Below, in pieces: positions 9,472 to 17,656 of a stretch of 64,000 bases of DNA. The position numbers were made by a program, and so were the translations under genes. The stretch is taken from assembly GCA_010672965.1 (NCBI GenBank), contig JAAHFN010000001.1, forward strand, positions 124,001-188,000. Direction: 5' to 3'. Every line of letters starts with the position of its first letter. Positions within the stretch are counted from its first letter, which is position 1. The notes beneath the pieces are model-generated. The model saw only the letters and a program-made list of their open reading frames with translations. It made no database searches and was not told the DNA's origin. This DNA is from Oscillatoria sp. SIO1A7 (GTDB lineage Bacteria > Cyanobacteriota > Cyanobacteriia > Cyanobacteriales > Laspinemataceae).

Positions 9472-9757
9472 TCATTAAAGAGGGTCAGCAGTTACCCATT
9501 ACTTATCATCTACTTATCCTACCGAATAGATAGCCCGAGGCTCGCTTTTACTGGCATTTTTATCCAACGCGAATTGAATGAGATAGTGTTGGCGGAGTCA
9601 ACCCATAAGCAAATAGCATTTCCGTAGAATCGCGCCCAACGGGAGCCAAAGCGCAAAGCGAATCGCAAAGCGAATAGCCTCTCTATAGAAGCATCGCGCC
9701 CCGGCTATTCCATAGGAGAAAGTCGAGCTGTCTTCTTGCTTGGCTTAGAAGGTTGCT

Positions 9758-10168
9758 TTATTTATCAGCCCCCTCTTTAGCCTCCTCTAACTTAACAAAA
9801 TTTTTAACAACTTGGCGCAGTTGGTCGGCCTCAAATGGCTTCGTTAAATATTCTGTAGCGCCGGCCAGCCGCCCTTGCACCTTATCAAATAGGCCATCTC
9901 TTGCCGTCAACATAATAATCGGTAACTCCTCAAACTGAGGAATATTGCGTACTGTACGACAAAGCTCCAGGCCGTCAATACCGGGCATAGAAACGTCTAG
10001 CAACAAAAGTGAAACTCGTTCGTGGTAAATCACCGACAAGGCATCTACTGCGTTATCTGCCACTATCACCCGATAGTCGCTACCCAATGCCCGCTTAACC
10101 ATATTTTGCATTACGGTACTATCATCTACCGCTAGAATTGTTGGCATAGCACTCCCACTTACAGACAT
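9758..10168 (-). CDS. Stand-alone response regulator (CheY-like receiver)
   Basis: A 136-residue single receiver domain: acidic pair in VDDS, phospho-acceptor Asp in LLLDVSMPG, the switch Thr in MLTARD and the Lys in YLTKPF. No output domain follows, only a charged C-terminal helix. Such proteins act through protein contact, for example with histidine kinases or motility machinery. The first ATG has a GGGGAG ribosome site at good spacing; a second ATG seven codons later is possible. No kinase gene is adjacent, so the partner is unknown. Confidence 0.9.
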   Translation of the reverse strand: MSVSGSAMPTILAVDDSTVMQNMVKRALGSDYRVIVADNAVDALSVIYHERVSLLLLDVSMPGIDGLELCRTVRNIPQFEELPIIMLTARDGLFDKVQGRLAGATEYLTKPFEADQLRQVVKNFVKLEEAKEGADK

Positions 10169-11072
10169 TTTTACTCCCCACTCTTTCTCAAACGCTATTT
10201 GCCATCTTAAATAGAGATTCTTTCCAGGCCAAAGGCTTTTGCGCTTATATGCTCCTGCCCAGGCTTAATAGCACTCTAGTAACACTTTAGCTTATTGCGG
10301 TCAACAATAGTAAACATATATTTATACTCAAATACCCCAGCCATCCAAGAGTCCATAATAAGGGTTCCCAGACAAAAGGTCGTAAAGCCAGGGTAAAAGA
10401 GTTTCAATTACCAGTAGGATCCCAAGAGCGCCTAGTTCCTCTTTTTGAACTGCACTAATATTTTTAGCGCTTTGTTTAATTACCAAATCTTTACCATATC
10501 CTTCGACCAGTTGGAAAAAATTGGGATTGTTTAATCTTTTTTTCCAAATGTGTTTACCCCTTCAAGCAAGCAGAACGTAGATTTTGAACCCAAGCTCTCA
10601 GGATGTATGCAGCAGGCCAGGGCTAGGATACCAGGTTCGCCAGATACGCGGCCAAATACGCGGCCAGATACGCGGCCAAATACGCGGCCAGATACGCGGC
10701 CAGATACGCGGCCAGATATGCGATATAGCGCTACGCGCAAGTCAAAAGTCATGCATTCACAAGTCAAAGGTATAATCTGACTAAGGAACGAGCATTTATA
10801 AATGTCTTAACTCATTTGCGTAGTGCTATATAGGCAATTTTCAGATTCCGGGCTCGTAAAATCCCGTTCTTAGTCAAATAGATAATTGGCAATGGGTAAT
10901 TAATCGCGCCAGAACGATCGCGCCAGAATATAGCAGTCAGCAATCAGGAGTCAGCAATCGATCGCATTGCATTTTGGCATTTTGGAATTATCCTAACCGA
11001 TTTACTTAGTGGGCCATAATTATCGCGCCAGTCGCGCCAGTCGCGCCAGAATTATCGATTGGCGATTATCCA
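10169..11072. other. Long intergenic stretch with a 12-base tandem repeat
   Basis: No convincing gene. It includes a degenerate family-8 end near 10931 (TATAGCAGTCAGC), the 12-mer array at 10640-10718 and several GTCGCGCCA repeats near 11025-11050. Promoters of the divergent-facing flanks are not recognisable. Confidence 0.5.
10640..10718. repeat. Tandem 12-mer AGATACGCGGCC
   Basis: Six units alternate between AGATACGCGGCC and AAATACGCGGCC. Because the unit is a multiple of three it gives open frames on both strands. None has a ribosome site or gene-like flanks, so they are not called as genes. Confidence 0.8.
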
Positions 11073-11954
11073 TTATCCATCGCTGGTAGCTTGCAAATTG
11101 CTATCTAATCGATCGCTTATGGCCGGAGCGGGCAACAAGTTATACCTTAGATAGATGCCAGCAGCAACAAATAAGACGATCGCTAAGGTGCCAATACCAA
11201 TGAAGCTTGGAACCCAGAAGACTACTTCCAAATGGTTGAGCTGTCCGGGCTGGAGAGAAAAAACCAGGGTCCGTCCCTCATCCTCTACTTCTGGAACGAG
11301 GGCAATCCAACCTTGTTCTCTTTCCACGGCCGGGGAGGCTTCCGGTTCAACGACCCGGGCACCCCAAGGGGTTGACAAAGCAAACTCAAGATCTACAAGC
11401 GCCCCAGGAGCGATCGCCACCTTACCGTCAGCGGCAATAACTCCAAGCGATCGCAAATCCAAATCGTAACTCAAGCGATTGCGCAACAAGAGCAACCAAT
11501 TATTCTGCGTCACCTTCATAGAAGATGCTATCTCTGGAAGAGAAGACTCCAAAGCAGCATCTCTAGACTTGTTCGACTCTGGCGGATTTAAAAATAGATT
11601 AAATTTATCGGCCAATTCCGCCCCATTGTTAAAAGGAATCTTTACTACTATCTCTTGCTCGGAGATCCGCTTGGTTTTGCCTCGCAACCGGCGGGCGCGG
11701 CGCTCGATACTATCTAACCAAGCTTCGGAGGTTTCGCTGCTAAACGCACTGAGCCGTTCTCCAATCTGGATATGCTGGACTATCTCGCCGCGAGTCTGAC
11801 TCTCAAAGCTAACCTGTACGTCGTAGCGAACGCAGCCTGTTAGTAACAGACAGGCTCCTAGCAGTATTGCCCAGACCCCCCGCCATGTCCCCCAAGCGGC
11901 AAGGACGCGACGCCTGAAAGTTGCAAGCGATCGCTTTGCTAGCTCTTTTCTCAC
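11073..11954 (-). CDS. DUF3153-type lipoprotein with C-terminal membrane segment
   Basis: A 293-residue protein. After a basic N-terminus, the hydrophobic stretch ending LLLTGC is a lipobox, so Cys is probably lipidated and the protein exported. The central part (VRYDVQVSFESQTRGEIVQHIQIG) matches the DUF3153 family, common in cyanobacteria and plastids, with no established function. Near the C-terminus a hydrophobic helix (IGIGTLAIVLFVAAGIYL) would span the membrane, leaving a short tail. It stands alone, with a palindromic element upstream. Family recognition is good; the role is unknown. Confidence 0.8.
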   Translation of the reverse strand: MRKELAKRSLATFRRRVLAAWGTWRGVWAILLGACLLLTGCVRYDVQVSFESQTRGEIVQHIQIGERLSAFSSETSEAWLDSIERRARRLRGKTKRISEQEIVVKIPFNNGAELADKFNLFLNPPESNKSRDAALESSLPEIASSMKVTQNNWLLLLRNRLSYDLDLRSLGVIAADGKVAIAPGALVDLEFALSTPWGARVVEPEASPAVEREQGWIALVPEVEDEGRTLVFSLQPGQLNHLEVVFWVPSFIGIGTLAIVLFVAAGIYLRYNLLPAPAISDRLDSNLQATSDG

Positions 11955-12045
11955 TCAACTCCCTCCTATTTGGGTAATTTTTTCCTGATTTTTGCGTAAT
12001 GTTTGCCAAAAAGACTGTATTACCAACAATACCTTCGCCATTTTT

Positions 12046-12159
12046 CCGCAGGGAGCGATCCCCCCAACCCCCCTTAAAAAGCTTCTTAAGGGGGGCTAAG
12101 CTTTGAATCTCTCTGAAGCCCCCCTTTTTAAGGGGGGTTGGGGGGATCGTTCCCTGCGG
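12046..12159. mobile_element. Large palindromic MITE-like element, family 5
   Basis: The left arm CGCAGGGAGCGATCCCCCCA, continuing through ACCCCCCTTAA, is mirrored by AAGGGGGGTTGGGGGGATCG and TTCCCTGCG on the right. The centre contains AAGCTTCTTAAGGGGGG, itself partly palindromic. No coding capacity. It lies in the upstream region of the DUF3153 gene. Confidence 0.65.
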
Positions 12160-13140
12160 TGCGGGTGTTGGCCTCCGATCGGGCATTTGTTGGGTTTCGT
12201 TCCCGAGTTCAACCTACAAATAAGGTCTTTTTGCATTTTGGCGAAGGTATTGACCAACTTATACCATTGACTGGCGCTGCTAAAAGGCTCACCCTACATA
12301 CAGATCGACCCCTCCTGTTTGCTCTAGATTGCATAAAACCATAATTGCCAACTTATCCCATTTTACCTAATCTTAACTTCACTCTACAGGAGTACCTTAA
12401 GAGAGCGATATGCTCTTGGTCAAGCTGCCAGAGCTGGCGATAATACAAGCTTGAGTTTGGCTGCCAAAGACTGGCGATCGATCTCTACAGAGGCAAAGAG
12501 GTAACTACTGTCTATTTTAACCTACAGGGACTAGGTATAGCAAGGCAGCTAACGCTTACGACTTGCAGAGAACTTACAAAGCCATTATATTAGCAAGGCC
12601 CTTGATTAACCTTCGTAAAATTTATTTGGCAATTTACTTGACTTTTTCATCAATAGCATCTATAATTGGTATTATAGGGCGTAACTCTCTCAAAATAAAC
12701 TACCACTAATTCACTCCATTTAGGTTCGGATATCGCCAATTATACATTTGTGAAAAAACCCGGGTAAAAATGGTATATTTATAATAACTAAAAGATCGTA
12801 ACCTATCGATTTAGTTATTGCCATTATTTTTGCAATTAATAAAACATAAGGCTCGTTCTGTAAGCTCAAACAGTATTTACGCAGTATCTCTCTATTTATA
12901 TTTTGTGCTATATCGGGCAGGCACGGAGGCACTGGCCTACAGATTGTGTCATTGCGTAAGGTAAGAAAAACTATATAGCAATTTTAAATAGGTAATTTTT
13001 GAGCGGAAGTTAGAGAAAAAACTCTGCAAACACAACTAACCGCAAACACCTCTATTACTAAACCAAATCTACATCCTAAAATGCTTAAAGTAAAATTTAT
13101 TTTTCTGGCCATGTCACTATATTTTTTGGGGAGAAGATCG
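12160..13140. other. Gene-poor stretch
   Basis: No supported gene. The DNA becomes AT-rich toward the right. The short frames here lack ribosome sites and family features. Confidence 0.5.
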
Positions 13141-13542
13141 ATGTTTTTGAATCTATCGAAGATTGCAAAGCAAAACTCAAAGCAGCTCTTAGTCGGAGGG
13201 TTGCTGCTAGCGACAGGAAGCCTACTGCTCTTAAATTTGCGAACAAAGATACCGCAAAAAAGCAAGCTAGATCCGGAATTGTTCTGCGAGGAAATGGTTC
13301 TACCAAAAGCAGAACTATCTGGGGAACAATTGGCAAAATTGCTGACGGTGCCAGAGCCTTCTGCTCGCTCTAAGGTGCAGGAAGTTGTCAAACAGCCTTA
13401 CTGTCGTCTGCCTTCTTTAAGCGTGCGCGCCGGAGCGATAACTGAAAGGGACGCCTATCCGTTGGCGTTCGATACGCAAACTTGGCTAGTTATTTTATAT
13501 GAGGGTGAAAACTATGTGGGGTATGGATTTAAACGTTTTTAG
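13141..13542 (+). CDS. Small membrane-anchored protein of unknown function
   Basis: From ATG 13141, preceded by a strong GGGGAGAAG ribosome site, the product has 133 residues; an earlier ATG at 13081 lacks one. A hydrophobic helix at about 16-34 (LLVGGLLLATGSLLLLNL) anchors it. The remainder is soluble and ends YEGENYVGYGFKRF. It contains two Cys (FCEEM and PYCRL) that could form a disulfide. The next gene starts inside its last codons, a sign of translational coupling. I do not recognise the family. Confidence 0.75.
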   Translation: MFLNLSKIAKQNSKQLLVGGLLLATGSLLLLNLRTKIPQKSKLDPELFCEEMVLPKAELSGEQLAKLLTVPEPSARSKVQEVVKQPYCRLPSLSVRAGAITERDAYPLAFDTQTWLVILYEGENYVGYGFKRF

Positions 13543-14005
13543 CACTGCTGTAACAGCAGTATTAGTGGGGTTGCTAGCCATGTTTGGTTGCGCTCCAGAA
13601 CCAGTTCTCGAAAAGCCAAGAACGGTGCAACTCCAGCAGAATTGGGAAGCACAACCGGGAGACGATTTGGCTGGCCATCGGATTGTTGGAGGATTGGGCG
13701 ATATCGCGATCGCCTTGAAGGGAAACAAAACAGTTTACGCTCCCACTGACGGTCGTCTCCAGCCCAATTCCCCAGAATGCGCTATCTTCTCTAGCGAAGA
13801 ACTCCCCATTTATCTATTCCGTTTTTGCGGTCTCAAAAATCCCCAATGGGGAAAACGGCGCGCTGGGGAAAAGCTGGGACAATCCGATATTCTAAGTTTT
13901 GCCGTTCTCAATCGCCGTCCAGATGGCAAATGGGCATTTGTCGAACCCTCCATGTCGATTATAGAAACTATTCTCAATCCACCCAAAGTGGCTTTTGCGA
14001 ATTAG
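13514..14005 (+). CDS. Small lipoprotein of unknown function
   Basis: About 163 residues from ATG 13514, which has GAGGGTG eight bases upstream; the alternative ATG at 13499 lacks a clear site. The N-terminus ends in LLAMFGC, a lipobox, so the mature protein is likely lipid-anchored. The middle has GDDLAGHRIVGGLGDIAIAL and VYAPTDGRLQP, vaguely like beta-rich M23-type scaffolds but without the metal-binding His/Asp set. It overlaps the preceding membrane protein gene, so the two probably act together at the cell envelope. Function not assigned. Confidence 0.75.
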   Translation: MWGMDLNVFSTAVTAVLVGLLAMFGCAPEPVLEKPRTVQLQQNWEAQPGDDLAGHRIVGGLGDIAIALKGNKTVYAPTDGRLQPNSPECAIFSSEELPIYLFRFCGLKNPQWGKRRAGEKLGQSDILSFAVLNRRPDGKWAFVEPSMSIIETILNPPKVAFAN

Positions 14006-14247
14006 TTTCTATAAGTTGTGGAGCGACATGGGGAGAGGGGGGGGTGTGGGGAGTGTGGGGAGTGTGGAGGGAGCGGGGGACATGGGGACATGGGGACAGT
14101 TTTGAGTTTTAAGCTCTTAGCTTGTGAGTTTTAAATTAAAGAACGGCAACTTACAACCTAAGAACTTAAAATTTAAAACTGTCCCAATGCCCAATGCGAA
14201 GCCCAATGCCCAATTCCGCTCTTCCGCTCTTCCGCTCTTCCCAATTT
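14006..14247. repeat. STRR-rich gap
   Basis: GTGTGGGGA, GGGACATG, CCCAATG and TTCCGCTC tandem units separate two convergent genes. No terminator can be told apart from the repeats. Confidence 0.6.
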
Positions 14248-14778
14248 TTAATGATTAAAATACAGCAATGCGCCTAGGATGAGAGCGATCGCTCCTAAAG
14301 CCACCCAGATAAATTGATTGTCTTTTGTATTTACTTGACTGAGATCGACGGGTTTTGGTCTGGGTTTAGGGGGTTTGGGGGCGGGACTTTTGGGCTTAGC
14401 GGCGGCGCTGACTTGGCGGAACTTCGCGCCACTTTCATCTAGAGCGGCCATATCGGGAATTTCTACTCGCCATTCTGGGTGTATCTTGAGCTTTGGTGCC
14501 TCCAAGATACAGAGGAGACGCTTTGCTTGTTTGCGGGTTTCGATATGGGTATGGCGAGTAAGCTGCTGGCATAGAGCGATCGCCTTTTGGTCGAAACCCG
14601 CTGCTTCGTAGGCGGTCACTAGCCAAATCTGCGCTTCTCCTCCAAACGAGGAATTGCGATCGATGGAAGAGCTGACGGCTTCTAAATATGTCACCGCTTG
14701 CCGGTATTGGCCCCGCTCAAAGGCGGCTCTACCGGCCTTATACTTGCTTTTGATTGACTCTAGCTGTTCTGAATTCAC
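14248..14778 (-). CDS. TPR-like protein with C-terminal membrane anchor
   Basis: The 176-residue product starts with GTG. The first 90 residues form helical pairs typical of tetratricopeptide repeats (YKAGRAAFERGQYRQAVTYLE and AYEAAGFDQKAIALCQQL). A Lys/Pro-rich linker (AAAKPKSPAPKPPKPRPKP) follows, and the C-terminus is a single membrane helix (FIWVALGAIALILGALLYF). The likely picture is a cytoplasmic protein-binding domain held at a membrane. This layout is common in cyanobacteria with no assigned role. The neighbours give no clear partner. Confidence 0.8.
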   Translation of the reverse strand: MNSEQLESIKSKYKAGRAAFERGQYRQAVTYLEAVSSSIDRNSSFGGEAQIWLVTAYEAAGFDQKAIALCQQLTRHTHIETRKQAKRLLCILEAPKLKIHPEWRVEIPDMAALDESGAKFRQVSAAAKPKSPAPKPPKPRPKPVDLSQVNTKDNQFIWVALGAIALILGALLYFNH

Positions 14779-14906
14779 GTTTTGAGATTTGCAACGATCG
14801 CTTATCTAGATATAGCAGTAAGCCGATTTTCCTGCGGACAGCCGTTCGCCCCTACTATTGTGGAGCGATTTAGGAGATAAATGAATGAATTCAGGTTCAT
14901 TGCTAT

Positions 14907-16184
14907 TTAGCCACCCCGGCGAATTTCCCGCCAAAGCTTGTCATACTGCTCGGCGACTTCTGGAGGTAGGGGATAGAGAAATTCGCTTTTTTCTATAACT
15001 TTGGCATCGGGTAAGAGCAATGAGTTATTCTGTAAGTCTTTAGGAAACTGCGATCGCTCCATAGTTTCGAGGAGGATGGCAGAAGCACCTTTACTTATCA
15101 GGGAGAACTCAGCAGCCAGGGATCTCTGCCAACAGAACTCAATCCACTCGGCCGGAAGTTGATTTTTTGTAGGGCTGCTACCCGGATCGCTAGTTTTCTG
15201 GCCAGTAGTTTTATTATCGGTAGTTTTATTATCGGTAGTTTTATTATCAGTATTTTTCTGGCTAGTATTTTCCCGGCGAGTCTTTTTCGGCCGCACCCAG
15301 AGGTCGGCCCAGAGAGCGGTTCCAGAAAGAGGAACCACTGCTGCAATTTGGCGATAGCGCTGCATGACCCCTAGAATATCGCTGGACCAGCCCACCGCCA
15401 GCCAAGTATCTCCTGTAATTAGAGGTTGTAGGTAGGTGTCGGAGCTGTAAAACTTAACTTGTTGGTTGAGACTTTGCAATTCTTCTTTGAGGCCGCTAAT
15501 TTTGGCTAGATCTTTGGCGTTATAAGAATAGCCCAGTTTTTTTAAGGTCAGGCCAATAGCTTCTCGGGGCTGGTCGATGATAGAAATGCGATCGCGAATT
15601 TCCGGTCGCCAGAGGTCGCTCCAATCCTTGGGCTCCCAGCCAAGAGACTTAAACTTATCCCGACGATAGGCGATCGCGGTGGTGCCCCAGCGATAGGGCG
15701 CCCCCCACACTTGGCCCGTTTCATCCAAAGCACCTTTGGCGTCGCGCTTGACCAACTTTCGCCAGCGGTCGGTTAACTGCCCTTCCCAATCGGAAAACTC
15801 CTTTGGGTCGAGAGGTTCTATAAGTTCCCGTTCGATAGTCGCAGCTAACCAGTAATCTGCCACCGTCACCAGATCGGCAATAGGGGCATTTTTTTCATCG
15901 GAGCGGAAAAACGGCAGGTGCTGCCACCAAGAGAGATTTTCCGTTGGCGGGTTTTTCTTCCAGGCGACCAGGCGATCGAAGAGGTCTTGCAACTGGGCAG
16001 CAGCCGTAAAATCCAAAACCACCCCATTCGACTGTGACTGACCAAATTTTTTTAGAAACAGAGCGGGTACAGAGCTTTTCAATAGCCACACTCTGAGGGT
16101 TGGTTTGTTCTGACCCCCACATCCTGCTAGCAACTGACCGAGTGCCAGGGCGCTAGCTCCTAAGATAAAAGACCTTCGCTTCAC
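14907..16184 (-). CDS. Extracellular solute-binding lipoprotein (PotD/spermidine-putrescine type)
   Basis: A 425-residue periplasmic binding protein of the PotD/Fbp class. The N-terminus MKRRSF...LLAGC is a lipoprotein signal with a twin-arginine start; GTG is the likely start codon. Family landmarks are WGAPYRWGTTAIAYRRDKF, SWSDLWRPE-like DWSDLWRPEIRDRISIIDQ and a C-terminal WIEFCWQ...EFSL region. Between the lobes a low-complexity insert made of TDNKT units (15-base repeats, 15215-15260) is unlike the family. No permease or ATPase gene is adjacent, so it may serve a transporter encoded elsewhere. The exact ligand is not shown. Confidence 0.85.
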   Translation of the reverse strand: MKRRSFILGASALALGQLLAGCGGQNKPTLRVWLLKSSVPALFLKKFGQSQSNGVVLDFTAAAQLQDLFDRLVAWKKNPPTENLSWWQHLPFFRSDEKNAPIADLVTVADYWLAATIERELIEPLDPKEFSDWEGQLTDRWRKLVKRDAKGALDETGQVWGAPYRWGTTAIAYRRDKFKSLGWEPKDWSDLWRPEIRDRISIIDQPREAIGLTLKKLGYSYNAKDLAKISGLKEELQSLNQQVKFYSSDTYLQPLITGDTWLAVGWSSDILGVMQRYRQIAAVVPLSGTALWADLWVRPKKTRRENTSQKNTDNKTTDNKTTDNKTTGQKTSDPGSSPTKNQLPAEWIEFCWQRSLAAEFSLISKGASAILLETMERSQFPKDLQNNSLLLPDAKVIEKSEFLYPLPPEVAEQYDKLWREIRRGG

Positions 16185-16561
16185 GCTTCTTTGATAACTC
16201 TATATATTTATTAAAAACTCCAAAAGGCGAGATAGCGATTGTTGAAGCGCTTTTTGAAGTGCTTCTCAATTTTTAGCTTGCCTTCCCGAGCTAAAGCCAT
16301 TTTATTCATGGACCTATTTACCCCGCTACACTCTACAGCCTACCCTACAGCCTACAACGCTTACAACGGCTACAACCCAGATCCCATGCCGCAAGGGAGG
16401 TTAGTCTTGCAAGATGTAACATAAATTAAAATCTGTTTTTTTTAGATAATAGTTGTTAAAAAAATAAATCATCTCGTAACAATTGTTAAATAAATTAGAA
16501 ATAATCCACTTGCAAGAGAATCCAAGTTTAAGATGGTATTTAACCAAGCGGTTAAGGCCGC
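16185..16561. other. Intergenic stretch left of the degraded transposon-like region
   Basis: AT-rich, with TACAACGC-type short repeats near 16345 and a GTTGTTAAAA/TTGTTAAATAA repeat near 16450-16490. No supported gene. Confidence 0.4.
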
Positions 16562-16744
16562 GATCGCCCCACGGCGGTTCCTCCTAGCAAGACAACAGGC
16601 AGCCTTGTGCTAAGGTCGCCTGCTGGAAAAGTTGGTGGCAATGTTGCTGCTGGCAAATTGCTGCCAGTTGCTGCGATCGAAGCCGGTCTGCCTCTAACCG
16701 CATTAATGGGCTTGGCTTGGGTGTGTAGGGGTGCTCTTGTGTAG
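16562..16744 (+). pseudogene. Degraded coding remnant, possibly the 3' end of a tnpB-like gene
   Basis: A frame without an initiation codon reads VPPSKTTGSLVLRSPAGK, then VGGNVAAGKLLPVAAIEAG and ends at TAG 16744, immediately before a repeat resembling the right end of an IS200/IS605 element. Cyanobacterial TnpB proteins often have a poorly conserved Gly/Ala-rich C-terminal tail overlapping such an end, and the position fits. The conserved TnpB zinc finger and RuvC residues are absent. The assignment is an inference from position and style. Confidence 0.3.
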
Positions 16745-16933
16745 GGAAATTACCTGCTAATTTTCCGAATGCGGTCGGGAGCCGGAAAGTCCTACAAGAA
16801 CGGAGGTTTCGGGTTTAGAGCCGGAACGATTCTCGACGGTTCCCAATTGGCGTGAAAAAGCCGAGGGAGTTAACACCCTAAGAATTGGCCCCTTAATAGC
16901 CATAAGGCTTTCTGTCTCAAGCCTCTAATGGCT
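16741..16933 (+). repeat. Structured dispersed repeat, copy 1 (IS200/IS605 right-end or omega-RNA-like)
   Basis: It shares ordered blocks with 41243-41375: GTAGGGAAA, CGGGAGCCGGAAAGTC, CGGCAACGAT/CGGAACGAT, CCAATTGGCGTGAAAA and AACACCCTA. Inside is a hairpin formed by GGAAC...GTTCC. The segment ends in a clear stem-loop (AGCCATAAGGCTT pairing with AAGCCTCTAATGGCT, 16898-16933). A coding remnant followed by a structured GC-rich stretch and a terminal hairpin is how TnpB elements with their guide RNA end. No transposase is present. Confidence 0.45.
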
Positions 16934-17105
16934 TATGGACAGCAGGCATATCTTGCAATCTTGGCTCCCGGGCAATGTTGTTTGGGATTCACGGGCAATA
17001 GATACCGCCGAAGCAAAGCTTCCGATCTCGCTACTTATTCTCCCAGTCGGGCGGAAAAGAAGAAAGCGGGAGCAACCAAAAAACCATAATAGATGGGAGC
17101 CTGTG

Positions 17106-17477
17106 ATGGACTTACTAAAAAACGAAATTAGCGCGTTAGTTTATAAAGTCGATGCGCTTTATGAAACAATAGACCAACTTAACTCGAAGATAGCCATGCT
17201 ATTGTCGGAGCGGGGGTTGGCAAAAAATGAAATTGTTGAGTCTTCTGGGTACCAGTGGAGACGCGATCGCTCGCTCGGGCAGCGGGAGAGTTTAGAAGCA
17301 TCTCTAGCCCACAAAGATATCCTGGTAGAGCCGAACTATCTGGATGGGAACGTTCAATATGGAGAAACAGAGATAACCCCAGATATCCAAATCCAGCGGC
17401 TCACCGCACAGCTAACTGCTGCCTATAATCGGATTGCAGCTTTAGAAGAGCAGCTACTAGCCCAGAGAATCCAATAA
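17106..17477 (+). CDS. Small coiled-coil protein of unknown function
   Basis: From ATG 17106, with GGGAG seven bases upstream, the product has 123 residues. Two amphipathic helices are evident, one at the N-terminus (LLKNEISALVYKVDALYETI and on) and one at the C-terminus (RLTAQLTAAYNRIAALEEQL), separated by a polar 50-residue segment. Both look like coiled coils, so it probably oligomerises. The longer frame starting upstream would include translated repeat DNA and is rejected. It follows the transposon-like repeat directly and may have been carried or exposed by it. No family was recognised. Confidence 0.6.
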   Translation: MDLLKNEISALVYKVDALYETIDQLNSKIAMLLSERGLAKNEIVESSGYQWRRDRSLGQRESLEASLAHKDILVEPNYLDGNVQYGETEITPDIQIQRLTAQLTAAYNRIAALEEQLLAQRIQ

Positions 17478-17524
17478 TGGAAGAGGCAGCAACCGCTTCA
17501 GGATTGTTAGGAAAGCTTAGTTGT

Positions 17525-17637
17525 TATAGCACTACCCATTAAGGTGTTTGACAGGAATCAAAACGCGCATATATGGCTTTTGATGGCAGGACTTTAGCTG
17601 ACTGCTCAGCAGTGACAGCTAATAGCTTACTGCTATA
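17525..17637. mobile_element. MITE-like element, family 8, opposite orientation
   Basis: TATAGCACTACC at the left and TTACTGCTATA at the right are inverted ends. The interior GGCAGGACTTTAGCTGACTG matches the other copies in reverse complement. It ends 20 bases from the 3' end of the cobT-like gene. Confidence 0.6.
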
Positions 17638-17656
17638 CTTGTCGATTATCAAGGGT

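Noticed and set aside
10550-10780. Protein of TRPDTRPN repeats
   Set aside because: The frame is produced by a 12-base tandem repeat, is open on both strands, and has no ribosome site or family features.
16935-17105. 57-residue N-terminal extension of the coiled-coil protein
   Set aside because: It begins at the edge of the dispersed repeat, while a clear GGGAG ribosome site precedes ATG 17106.
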